Below the pieces are notes generated by a model. It made no database searches and was not told the origin of the DNA. It saw nothing but the letters and a program-made list of their open reading frames with translations. A program made the position numbers and the translations under genes. From contig NC_018721.1 in assembly GCF_000153485.2 (NCBI RefSeq), positions 4,216,001-4,280,000 on the forward strand: DNA of 64,000 bases, read 5' to 3'. Positions 26,593 through 34,889 of the stretch are shown piece by piece; the stretch's first letter is position 1; the number at the start of each line of letters is the position of its first letter. The stretch is from Psychroflexus torquis ATCC 700755. Its GTDB lineage: Bacteria; Bacteroidota; Bacteroidia; Flavobacteriales; Flavobacteriaceae.

Positions 26593-27440
26593 CTATTTCT
26601 CTATTACTTTTCTTTCTCTTAAATTATATTCATCTTCACTTCGAAGGTAATAGAACATTTCATTTTTATTGGGTAAGTGCTTCAATTCATAACCCTCACG
26701 AGACCAAAACGAGTTGTCATAAATAATAACATAGCTTTCTCCTATAACTTTAAAAACATCTCCTTTTACGACTATAGCTGTACTTTCATCAATTCCAATA
26801 CCTAGAAGTTCTGGTTTGTCCTCGAGAATTGTAAACATATCGAATTGTCTATTTCTGGCCATAATATGTTGATCAATGGCAATATTTGAAATAAAACCCA
26901 GTCCAACCTCATGATCCCCCATCATAATTTGATTGTTTTTTGAATCTCCTCTAGCTAAATAAGAACCTTGAATTGTTGCGCCCGCAGAGGAACCGGCGAT
27001 TACACCTCCTCTATCTAACAACTTATACCAAATTATATTTATAATGCCGTATAAATAAATTGAATTATTTTTTGATTGATTGAAATCAAAAATAACTAGC
27101 ATAGCCTTAGCTACGGTAATTATTTTTGATGAAAAGCAGGCGAAAAAGAAACGATTTATTACGTCATTATAGGTCTAATTTGGTATTAAACATTTCATCA
27201 TGTGCTTTAGTGTTTAAAAAACCATCAACAATTCGCCATTTTCTACCCCCCATAAAATAGATTCCTGTAGCTTCTCTTTTGATTTCTCCATGTTTAGAAG
27301 AAGGGTCTGCTCATTATGCGAAGAAATCAGTTCTCGAATAATCATCAGATTTTTTTTTATAAACCATTTGAACATAAGTTTATAAATCGAACCGTTATTG
27401 AGAGAGAAGCACGAACCTAGCAATCTCATGATGAGAACGA
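26593..27440 (-). pseudogene. Cyanophycinase-like peptidase (S51 family), split by a MITE
   Basis: The C-terminal part (26593-27025) has LDRGGVIAGSSAGATIQGS with the S51 nucleophile serine in GSSAGA, a GDHEVGLGFI segment, DQHIMARNRQ and GIGIDESTAIVV, all family landmarks. Upstream of the MITE, in the frame that joins it, is DPSSKHGEIKREATGIYFMG, then the GGR element of the glutamine-amidotransferase-like fold. Removing the 160-bp MITE and one TAA copy joins HDEMF to KLLDRGG in frame. The N-terminal end of the protein beyond about 27440 is not recognisable, so the gene is both truncated and interrupted. Confidence 0.8.
27026..27185 (+). mobile_element. MITE copy (short 160-bp form) inside the cyanophycinase gene
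   Basis: The ends are TACCAAATTA and TAATTTGGTA with TTA duplications on both sides. It lacks the inner CAGCACAGG/CCTGTGC arms present in the 207-224 bp form. An identical internal deletion is seen in the copy at 54357-54516, so the short form is a separately amplified subfamily. Confidence 0.88.
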
Positions 27441-27831
27441 AATTAACTGGTAGCGTATGGCTTCTCTGGCTGTGTAATTAGAGTTTACAGTTAGCTACTT
27501 AGGTAGTAATAAAAATTATTTTAAGATTGGTAAGTACAAAATAGTAGGTGTATTTTGATTGATAATTAGTATGGCGTCTGTGCTGTTGTTTGGCATATAT
27601 AAGAAGGGAAAGGACAATCAGTAATGCGATCTGAAATTTAGAAAAATGCTAAAGGGAAGCAAAAAAGCCGCCCTCTAATAAGGTGCGACTTTTTAATTTA
27701 TCTTTCTGCTAAGTTATATTGATTTGAAAGCGTATACCACCAATTTTTGTGGACAATTAAAGCTAAACTCTCCGTTTTAACAACGTCTTAAAGTAAATTA
27801 TTGTGCTTACTTAAAGCGCTGTTTTATTTTA
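27441..27831. other. Intergenic with a terminator at 27664-27697
   Basis: No gene is supported. On the minus strand AAGTCGCACCT...AGGGCGGCTT followed by TTTT forms a GC-rich hairpin with a T run. It lies about 135 bp downstream of the adhesin gene stop and probably ends its transcript. Confidence 0.65.
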
Positions 27832-28299
27832 TTATAAACTAAACCATTTGTTAACAACATAAATGAGTCTAATACTTTGTGATATCTGAATGGCCGATGT
27901 GTAGTTTACTCCGGCTATTCTAATGGTTTTTCCATTTGGGTTAACGGATGTATCGTCCCCATCCGCATAAATCAAGATGTTTTGTCCATCAATAGGATTT
28001 ACAGGTAATGTAATGGTGATTGTTCCAGAAGTTGCTACTACTTGGTTATCCGTATTTAAGGTTGAATTTGCAGACACTATGCTAGTAGCCAAATAGCTTG
28101 TAGGTACCTTGCTAGTGGCTAAATTGCTTGCACGTGTAGAATAAACTATTTCATTGGTAGCTCGATCGTAAAATAAGGGAACATCCCCAGAACCAAAATC
28201 GCCTTCCCTAATAGGCGCTACGTAAAAACCTGACGCCCGTGCACCAAAAGGCATTCCGCTTGCGTCTATCACAATAGAATTTGGGGATTGGAAGGTACC

Positions 28300-28960
28300 A
28301 GCTCCTGTTCCTATTGCAATTGCGTATTCTCCTTGATTTTTTTCACCAGCTCCTGTTCCTATTGCAATTGCGTATTCTCCTTGATTGTTTTCACCAGCAA
28401 ATCGACCTAATGCGATCGCGTCTTCTCCTTGACTGGATGAACCAGCACCTTCACCTACCGCGATCGCTCCAAATCCTTGCTGGTCTCCACCAGCACTTAC
28501 GCCTAACGCGATTGCGGAAGATCTTTGGGTGTTATTACCAGCTCCTGTTCCCTATTGCAATTGGCGTTTTCTCCTTGGGTGGTGCGAGCAAACAAAAAAG
28601 ACCTAACGCGATTGCGGAAGATCCTTGACTGAATGAACCAGCATTTACGCCTAACGCGATCGCGTCTTCTCCTTGGGTGCTACTACCAGCAAATCGACCT
28701 AACGCGATTGCGGAAGATCCTTGACTGAATGAACCAGCATTTACGCCTAACGCGATCGCGTCTTCTCCTTGGGTGCTACTACCAGCAAATCGACCTAACG
28801 CGATTGCGGAAGATCCTTGATTGTCTCTACCAGCAGATTGACCTACCGCGATCGCGTCTTCTCCTTGATTGTCGCTACCAGCAGATTGACCTACCGCGAT
28901 CGCGGCATCTCCTTGTGTTGTTTTACCAGCTGAAGTTCCTAATGCTATTGAGCTAATCCC
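28300..28960 (-). repeat. 45/48-bp coding tandem repeat (YadA-head type)
   Basis: About 14 imperfect units of roughly 48 bp contain AACGCGATCGCGTC or AACGCGATTGCGG. A higher-order unit of 96 bp is repeated exactly at about 28612-28707 and 28708-28803. Each unit encodes AIALG-xx-AG-xxx-QG. This is coding minisatellite DNA and not a CRISPR. Confidence 0.85.
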
Positions 28961-29169
28961 TTGTGGTGTTTCACCAGCCTCAAAACCAATAGCAAAAGAA
29001 TTATTTGTCTGAGATGCCGCATATATATCAGCAAATTTTAAACTTAATGTTTCATCATCCACGAATTTCTTTGTGACATATTCTTGATCATTTCCAAATG
29101 ATGTCTGATCTGTTGTAAAAGGGCCTACAATACTTGTATTGTCAGCTGTAGCGGTTATATTTTGTGTTT

Positions 29170-29660
29170 TGCTAGCATTATCTGATATTCCGGTAACATT
29201 AGTTGCTATTGCGCTAGCATTATCTGATATTCCGCTAACATTAGTTGTTATATCGGTAACATTAGTTCCTATTCCGCTAGCATTATCTGATATTCCGGTA
29301 ACATTAGTTGCTATTCCGCTAGCATTAGTTGCTATATCGGTAACATTATCTGATATTCCAGTAATATTAGTTGCTATGGCTGTAGTATTATCTGATATTC
29401 CAGTAACATTAGTTGCTATATCGGTAGCATTATCTGATATTCTGGTAACATTAGTTGCTATTCCGGTAAAATTAGTTGCTATATCGGTAACATTAGTTGC
29501 TATGGCTGTAGCATTATCTGATATTCCGGTAACATTAGTTCCTATGGATGTATTAGCAGTTGTTATATCGGCAGTATTATCTGATATATCAGTAACATTA
29601 GTTGCTATATTGGTATTAGCAGTTCCTATATCGGTAGCATTCGTTATAATGTCATTAGCA
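29170..29660 (-). repeat. 21-bp coding tandem repeat (stalk region)
   Basis: Roughly 22 units of about 21 bp alternate GCTATTCCGGTAACATTAGT and GCATTATCTGATATTCC variants. They encode alternating NVTGISD / NATAIAT heptads, consistent with a left-handed coiled-coil stalk. Confidence 0.8.
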
Positions 29661-30357
29661 TTTGTTGAAATTGCAGTAGCACTTGTTATAATAGCATCTC
29701 CATTTGTTCTTACTTGTCCATCTAAAGCTTGGGTTGCATCTACTAAAGAAGTAGCAGCATTGATGTAGTTTGTGTTTGCATTGGTCGTATAGGTTCCGTC
29801 TAAATTTAAACCAGCACCTGTTTGAGTGGCATCTAATTCGGATTGAATCGCGTCAGTGGTAGTTGTGTTAGCTGGTCCTGTTAAACCTATTTCTCCTTGA
29901 ATACCTTGAGCACCTGTATCTCCTTGCGGTCCTATTGGCCCCGGAATAGAGCTTCCTGAGGTTTTAGCATACAAGGCATAAGGTACACTCATTAACTGTG
30001 TTGTTCCAGTAATGGTGTAACTTGTGCCTCCCATTGGATCTGTTTCTGTTTTTATAAAATAGGTGTCATCTGCCCAATCAATTGCAGAAAAATCGCCAGA
30101 AGTTGCTCCTGTTCCTATTTCTAAACTTACTAATCCGTTGGCATTGGTCGTTGGTGTTTGTGTTTCTACATAAACGGTTGTTCCTGTTGCAGCTCCTTGT
30201 AGTATGCTAATTTGCATTCCTACGGCTTGTGTTGCTACTAATGCATTATTTGCATCTCTTAAGACGGCTTGATAACTCATTTTTTCTGGACTTTGTGCCC
30301 ATACCATTGCAGTCATTAGTAATACTGTTGCTATTGTAAATATTCTTTTCATTATTT

Positions 30358-30840
30358 TTAGTTTTTAATAATTTTAAATGTCTTAATTTTTTTGTTTTGT
30401 TGGTTTACGACATTTATGAAGTAAATAGCAGTTGGCAAGCTTGTCATTCCAATTTTCGTTTGTTGAGTTACTATTTGCCCTTTATTTAACAATTTACCCT
30501 GCATATCATAAAGCTTATATAACAACTTTTCGTTGTTGTAATTGCTTATTTGTAGAGTTAAATTATCCAATGTAGGGTTTGGAAATGCCTTAAGGGAAAT
30601 ATTCAGTTCGGTTTCTTTGACCCCTAGCGTAAATATTTCGTAAGGCTGTTGCACACCTTGGCTTACAGTACCAGAAGCATTCGTATTTGCAGTATAAACT
30701 ACCTGTCCTACACTGAAAGCAACAGTTCCGCCTGATCCTGTTGCCACTCCACCTGTGGCAGTTGTGTTTTCTTGTGCATGTAATCCTATTAAACCTAGGA
30801 TGAAAAACACGATACTTGTCAATGTTTTTTTGTGTTTCAT
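30358..30840 (-). CDS. Small T9SS-sorted protein upstream of the adhesin
   Basis: This 160-residue protein has a signal peptide (VFFILGLIGLHAQ). A Gly/Thr-rich N-terminal part (ATGGVATGSGGTVAFSVGQ) is shared by many flavobacterial genes located directly before repeat adhesins. A T9SS sorting domain fills the C-terminal half (LKAFPNPTLDNLTLQI, LYKLYDMQGKLL, AIYFINV, KTFKIIKN). The gap to the adhesin gene is only 5 bp, so the two are co-transcribed. It is expected at the cell surface and probably works with the adhesin; that pairing is known for the locus type, but the mechanism is unknown. Confidence 0.85.
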   Translation of the reverse strand: MKHKKTLTSIVFFILGLIGLHAQENTTATGGVATGSGGTVAFSVGQVVYTANTNASGTVSQGVQQPYEIFTLGVKETELNISLKAFPNPTLDNLTLQISNYNNEKLLYKLYDMQGKLLNKGQIVTQQTKIGMTSLPTAIYFINVVNQQNKKIKTFKIIKN

Positions 30841-30905
30841 ATTTTTTTTTTAAAAATATGAAATTAACATAATTGTTGTATCATTTTTTATCGTTGTGTT
30901 GTCAA

Positions 30906-31166
30906 TTAACGAAAATATAACTTAAATTTATATTGTTTTAAATTGCTATGATTTTGTGGGTCTAAATCTGTCTTAAGGCTTTTTCCTGTTCCATAGGTGT
31001 AAAGTGTCATGGATGCTTCAAGGCTCACCATTGTTGCTTTTAAAGCTTTGAGATAAGTTCTTTGTATACTACTACTGGAATACTGCCTGCCAGTTTGCCC
31101 CTCGAACAAACAGTAAGCTGGCTTATAAATCTTGTAACATTCTCGAAGTAATTCTAACAGATGCTT
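30906..31166 (-). pseudogene. Tyrosine recombinase (integrase) remnant
   Basis: The reading frame LLELLRECYKIYKPAYC continues into LFEGQTGRQYSSSSIQRTYL and KALKAT. This is the typical lead-in to the catalytic domain of Bacteroidetes tyrosine integrases (family pattern YLFEGQTGGxYSxxSIQ). The HTLRHSFATH box that should follow is degraded to TLYTYGTG, and the catalytic Arg/His and Tyr are lost. An in-frame stop precedes the fragment. It is the only recombinase trace in the cassette-like region. The pattern is of the general Xer-like integrase type, not IntI. Confidence 0.6.
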
Positions 31167-31249
31167 TTAAACTAGTGGATAAGCAGATTTTTCAATAGCT
31201 AATAATTAGTGCATTTCACTACTGCTTTTTAGGGGCAACATGTCTTTCA

Positions 31250-31744
31250 TTAAAAAGCGTTCAGAATATGGTCGTAGTAAATTTGAGCTCTTTCTTTTGA
31301 AAAATAATCTATGATAATTAATGACATCCCAAAAACCGTCAAAGCTATTCCGATAGCGTGAAACGTGGAGTTTTTAGAATACGCAAAGGCAAGAACCGTA
31401 ATCAGAAAACAAACGGCACTAATAGCCAATGATGTAGGATACATAAACTGAAAATCTTCGACTCGCTTCTTTTCATTCTGAATAAATGCTGCTGAATCTG
31501 TTTGATACGCGTTTTGAAATTCTGTAATGCGTTTGTTGTTCGAATACATCATAAAACTTCCCATTGTACTAAAAAGTATACCCAAAACAAGTGCTGGAAT
31601 TAGCAAAGCTTTAGCATTAACGGTTGTACCAAATTTCCAAATTAATACCGAATAGATTAACGTAAGTATCCCAGCAATAGTGATACACATGCCTTCAAAA
31701 CTTTCTCCTTTTGCCCATTGGACACTATATTCTACTAATTTCAT
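31250..31744 (-). CDS. Hypothetical membrane protein
   Basis: Start ATG at 31744 gives 164 residues (MKLVEYSVQWAKGESFEGM). Four hydrophobic segments are visible: ITIAGILTLIYSVLIW, LLIPALVLGILFSTMG, LAISAVCFLITVLAFAY and GIALTVFGMSLIIIDYF. A charged helix containing KKRVEDFQ lies between the second and third. I recognise no family. It follows the XRE/DUF4870-like regulator pseudogene by 75 bp in the same direction, so it was probably its target or partner. Confidence 0.65.
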   Translation of the reverse strand: MKLVEYSVQWAKGESFEGMCITIAGILTLIYSVLIWKFGTTVNAKALLIPALVLGILFSTMGSFMMYSNNKRITEFQNAYQTDSAAFIQNEKKRVEDFQFMYPTSLAISAVCFLITVLAFAYSKNSTFHAIGIALTVFGMSLIIIDYFSKERAQIYYDHILNAF

Positions 31745-31819
31745 TTTTATTGTTTTATACCCATTTAAACCTATAATGTAGTCATAAATACAATTAGATA
31801 CAAGTTCTGCAGGCAACAG

Positions 31820-32401
31820 TTATTTAATAAGCCGTATTAGATGTGGATAAGAGGTAAACTTAGTTTTTTCTTTAATTCTCATTGCGATTATAAGTGCCAT
31901 CCAAATATTAATACCGCTTAGAGCGATAAATAAACCCAAAAGCAAATAGGATATATATCCATTTTCTGGATTAAATAATTCTAGTGTGGCGGTTAATAAG
32001 GCTGAAGAAAATGTTATTGTTGTTAAAATTGTCCAGATTATTTAAAAATTCAATAAACGAGTTCCTTTATCATCTAGATCTACAATTTTTTCTTTTTTAG
32101 AAATCCAAAAAATTAACGGAATTAAAATATTTCCAATTGGAATAACCAAATAGGTAATGACTGATAAATGCATGAGTACGAGAAGCTTTGAATCCTCTTT
32201 TTTGCCGTAATTAATAATTTTTTCCGGTAAGGTTTCTAAGGCTTCACAAATACGTTTTATGGAATTTCCACTTGGCTTGTTTTCTCCATTCTCTATTCTT
32301 TGAATGGTCCTTAAGTTAACTTTTGCTTTCTCCGCTAATTCCTCTTAAGCATATCCTTTTGACTTTCTTAGCTCAACGATTTTTTGACCATTGGTTTCCA
32401 C
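31820..32401 (-). pseudogene. XRE transcriptional regulator with C-terminal membrane domain (two stops)
   Basis: The frame begins at GTG 32401 (VETNGQKIVELRKSKGYA), hits TAA where the helix-turn-helix should read SQEELA, then continues EELAEKAKVNLRTIQRIENG, a clear HTH_3. It goes on to a linker and two or more membrane helices (VITYLVIPIGNILIPLIFW). A second TAA after TRLLNF interrupts before IIWTILTTITFSSALLTATL and a last helix, ending LIRLIK at 31820. Both stops are one base from Gln codons (CAA to TAA). The architecture is HTH plus a DUF4870-like membrane domain. Probably dead. Confidence 0.78.
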
Positions 32402-33125
32402 GTCTTATCATTTTAATTATTTGGTCAAAGTTATTTTGAAAATAGACAAATTGATAACGGTGTGTTTCTGACAATTTTACGACATTTTTGTCAATCTGTT
32501 CATTTCTAATGGTTACCAAGGTGATTTAATTGGTTATTCAACCAAGTTAATAAACAAATACGGACTAAAGCAGCCCGCCATACCGACCCCTGTCGGATAG
32601 GTTTATTGGAATCTCAATATCCATAAGAATAATGTCTCCACTGGCATAATTAGAATACTTTTCAGCTTTATTTTTTTTTCAAATTTACCCGAGCTTATGA
32701 TCGATGTCTTGCACTGTACAAACCTGAAATCTTCTCTTAAGCTTGCCAAAACTTAAGTCACCAGAAATACCAAGTGGCAAACTGTGATCAAGAAGGATAA
32801 GTCTAGCGAAAAACTGCCGCTTAAGCAGTTGCCTATATTCGACCAACTATTTTGACGCGTTTAAATATTTACCTTATAGAAAAAACTGGGTGAAGATTAG
32901 TAATGGTCGAAATATTTACCAGACTAGTGATCTAGAGGTTTATTGGTTTTTATTCTGATATGTTGTAATAATTAGCTGAATGCAACTAAAAACAGCCTTC
33001 TCCTCTTGTAAGGTTCTTACCAACTCATCGAATTTCTCCTTATCCAAAAGTCCTGAACCAGTCAACAAATCATATAGCTTTGACCTAGCGGCAAGCCATA
33101 TACTTAGTTATTGGGCACTGGCTTT
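32402..33125. other. Intergenic with unrecognised gene scraps
   Basis: 32402-32520 is the A/T-rich promoter region of the XRE gene and includes the near-palindrome GACAAATTGATAACGG/...TTTTTGTCAATCTG. On the minus strand near 32600-32640 the frame DIILMDIEIPIN looks like the phospho-acceptor strand of a response regulator, but flanking sequence does not support a gene. The remainder looks like eroded coding DNA. Confidence 0.4.
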
Positions 33126-33515
33126 TTATTTTCCACCTCTAAATTCATCAATCTTATATTCAGTATCTATTTTCCTTAAAGTTAAATATCCATTTGTTGC
33201 ACCAACTATTTCATCTGATTTTCCAAGTGACATAATTATGATTGAGTCCAAATCATTAGTATGAAAAACTCCATCTCCACCATTTTTTAGATTGTCGGAA
33301 AGTTTGCGTAAAAATTGAGTATTACTCAAAGAATCAGACCAAGTCATTATAGAATTAAATCCTTTTTCGGTTGTAATCTTTTCTAACTCTTCTGAATCAA
33401 TTTCAGCTATTACAACCGAAAAATCAGTCAAAGATTTGTCCAATTCGGGGTTTGAATTTGAACAACCGACATTTAGTACTAACGTTAAAAGGATTACAAT
33501 TTTCATTTTTCTCAT
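33126..33515 (-). CDS. Small lipoprotein of unknown function
   Basis: This 129-residue protein has an N-terminal lipoprotein signal, LLTLVLNVGC, with Cys at residue 18. The second ATG (33506) is an equally good start. The mature domain is alpha/beta with a conserved-looking LTDFSVVIAEIDSEELEK opening and two late strands (SIIIMSLG, TEYKIDEF). I recognise no family. A plus-strand open frame over the same bases (32980-33264) has no family resemblance and is rejected. A subtype-B LIR lies upstream, like the arrangement before the AAA ATPase. Confidence 0.65.
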   Translation of the reverse strand: MRKMKIVILLTLVLNVGCSNSNPELDKSLTDFSVVIAEIDSEELEKITTEKGFNSIMTWSDSLSNTQFLRKLSDNLKNGGDGVFHTNDLDSIIIMSLGKSDEIVGATNGYLTLRKIDTEYKIDEFRGGK

Positions 33516-33524
33516 TGTTCTTTC

Positions 33525-33834
33525 TGCTTGTTTACAACATCCATATAAACTCTATTTAAATCTTCATTATAGGGCATATATCTTTTAAGTAGAATATTTA
33601 AATTTTGATCCAAACTAACACTTTCACATATATTATCCAACAGACTTTAGATTAATCTCAAAAACTAGAGTGTTTTTAACCAACGGCTTTTTGTAATCCC
33701 GTTGGTTCAATTATTGGAGCTGTCATTGGTGAATATAGCAGATGTTTAAAATATTTAATAGCTACCCTTAGTTCCCGCTGGTCACCTCGTTGTTTATGAA
33801 GTTGAAAGTTTCCGTTTTACCAGGATAATCAATA
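33525..33834 (-). repeat. LIR copy 11 (subtype B), broken at the terminator half
   Basis: About 310 bp match LIR copy 1 (321-735) closely, including CAACATCC-TATAAACTCTATT, ATATTATCCAACAGACTTT and CCAACGGC...CCCGTTGG. At about 33834 the match ends abruptly, before the terminator hairpin, and runs into the remnant of a lipoprotein gene. Confidence 0.85.
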
Positions 33835-33835
33835 C

Positions 33836-34078
33836 GCTCAAAACCGGTTCATAACCTAAATCAATTAAGTTCGGAAGAATTGGCTCGAAACAATTTTTGA
33901 AATCAATTTGGTCAGTTTTGCAGATTTGGTTCTCAAAAAACACCGCTATTTTTTGTAAATCCGCAATTTGGTCGGCTGAAAAATGAATTTTTAATTCAGG
34001 CGTTGAGTATTGACTTTTTATAAGACAAATTTAAAATTAGAATAAGTAAAATTAATTTTCTCAATGTCTTTTTAGTAT
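33836..34078 (-). pseudogene. Lipoprotein gene remnant
   Basis: Minus-strand sequence reads a signal-like KKTLRKLILLILILNLS, then after a frameshift SQYSTPELKIHFSADQIADL and KIAVFFENQICKTDQ, ending at the LIR junction in GYEPVLS. A 5' gene half is thus joined to LIR copy 11 in place of its own 3' end. The right side is cut by a MITE. Function unknown. Confidence 0.55.
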
Positions 34079-34080
34079 TA

Positions 34081-34292
34081 TACCAAATTATATTTATAAT
34101 GCCGCACGAATAAATTGAATTATACGACGATGTAGCTCAGTACAGGTTTTTTGATTGATTGATTGAAATCAAAAATAACTAGCATAGCATTAGCTACGGT
34201 AATTATTTTTGATGAAAAGCAGGCGAAAAAAGCCAGTGCCGAATTCGTATCGGTAAAACGATTTATTGCGACATTATTGGTCTAATTTGGTA
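34081..34292 (+). mobile_element. MITE copy (212 bp)
   Basis: Ends TACCAAATTA/TAATTTGGTA, flanked by TTA on each side. It has three GATT units before AAATCAAAAATAAC. The left flank is the lipoprotein remnant and the right flank is an IS3 transposase fragment, so the element marks a junction between unrelated sequences. Confidence 0.9.
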
Positions 34293-34295
34293 TTA

Positions 34296-34418
34296 TATGA
34301 GTCTATTGATAGCTACATGTATTGGTATAATACCAAAAGATTAAATTCTAGTTTAGGATATCTCTCACCTCTAGAAATGAAAATAAAATTGAGAGGATTT
34401 ATTAAAAAAGTAGCTTAA
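34296..34418 (+). pseudogene. IS3-family transposase OrfB, C-terminal fragment 1
   Basis: It reads YESIDSYMYWYNTKRLNSSL, then GYLSPLEMKIKLRG, to the natural stop. This is the last 40 residues of an rve-type IS3 (IS150-group-like) transposase, starting exactly at the MITE edge. Confidence 0.8.
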
Positions 34419-34449
34419 AAATTAGTCACAAATTTACTAGCTATTCCAT

Positions 34450-34779
34450 ATTCATAAAGAATTTATTTTTCATTCAGATAGAGGTGCACAATATGCTCTG
34501 AGTAAAATGACTAACATTTGCAATTTTAACCTTAAAATAACCCAAAGTATGAGTAGAAAGGGTAATTGCTGGGACAATGCTGTAGCTGAAAGCTTTTTTA
34601 AAACAATCAAATACGAATGGCTATATCGATTTAAATTTACCTCATATAATCAATTATATGAGTCTATTAATAGGTACATGCATTGGTATAATACCGAAAG
34701 ATTACATTCTAGTTAAGGATATCTCTCACCTCTAGAAATGGAAATAAAATTGAGAGGATCTAATAAAAAATTAGCTTAA
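34450..34779 (+). pseudogene. IS3-family transposase OrfB, C-terminal fragment 2
   Basis: It begins IHKEFIFHSDRGAQYAL, including the second catalytic Asp in HSDRG, then MSRKGNCWDNAVAESFFKT with the catalytic Glu, and RYMHWYNTERLHSS. A TTA-to-TAA change makes a stop before GYLSPLEMEIKLRG. It is a close relative of fragment 1, so two partial copies are nested or in tandem. Not functional. Confidence 0.85.
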
Positions 34780-34835
34780 AAAATTAGTCACAAATTTACT
34801 AGCTAATCCATTTTCATTGGAATGAAAATTAAGAA

Positions 34836-34877
34836 ACTTCCTTGAAACAGAGATGTTATGTTTCAAGGAAGTTTTAG
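34836..34877. terminator. Strong bidirectional terminator
   Basis: ACTTCCTTGAAAC (34837-34849) pairs perfectly with GTTTCAAGGAAGT (34860-34872) and is followed by TTTT. It sits 20 bp downstream of the stop of the 34890 gene and serves it on the minus strand; on the plus strand it may insulate the IS3 remnant. Confidence 0.8.
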
Positions 34878-34889
34878 ATTCTTATAAAA

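Larger units (their letters stand above)
27832..30352 (-). pseudogene. Large repeat adhesin-like surface protein, frameshifted
   Basis: From ATG at 30352 the order is: signal peptide (LLMTAMVWAQ); an N-terminal domain MSYQAVLRDANNALV typical of flavobacterial T9SS-associated proteins; a short collagen-like stretch (GPIGPQGDTGAQGIQG, about residue 137); about 200 residues of NVTGISDNATAIAT-type repeats that look like a trimeric stalk; and about 14 AIALGxxAGxxxQG repeats like YadA/Hep_Hag head repeats. Around 28545-28600 several small indels destroy the frame (LFCLLAPPKEK). The original frame resumes in another phase with four or five more head repeats, then FGARASGFYVAPIREGD and a beta-rich C-terminal domain ending at 27832. 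ATG at 28272 could express only the tail. Indels in repeats could also be assembly errors. Confidence 0.78.

Noticed and set aside
26439..26726. Plus-strand 95-codon open frame
   Set aside because: Mostly antisense to the cyanophycinase gene and leader; composition rich in Phe and Trp is typical of chance frames.
28300..29660. CRISPR-like regular repeats
   Set aside because: Units of 45-48 and 21 bp are in frame, imperfect and encode AIALGxxAG and NVTGISD repeats of one protein. There are no spacers and no cas genes.
29139..29768. Plus-strand open frame of 209 codons over the adhesin stalk
   Set aside because: It is the antisense of a low-complexity coding repeat. Its hydrophobic repeated sequence follows automatically from the other strand.
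32600..32820. Response-regulator gene near 32.6-32.8 kb
   Set aside because: Only a dozen residues (DIILMDIEIPIN) resemble a receiver domain. Surrounding frames are broken and no DNA-binding domain follows.
32980..33264. Plus-strand 94-codon open frame
   Set aside because: It overlaps the lipoprotein gene at 33126-33515 on the minus strand, which has a clear lipobox and A-rich leader. The plus frame has no start context.
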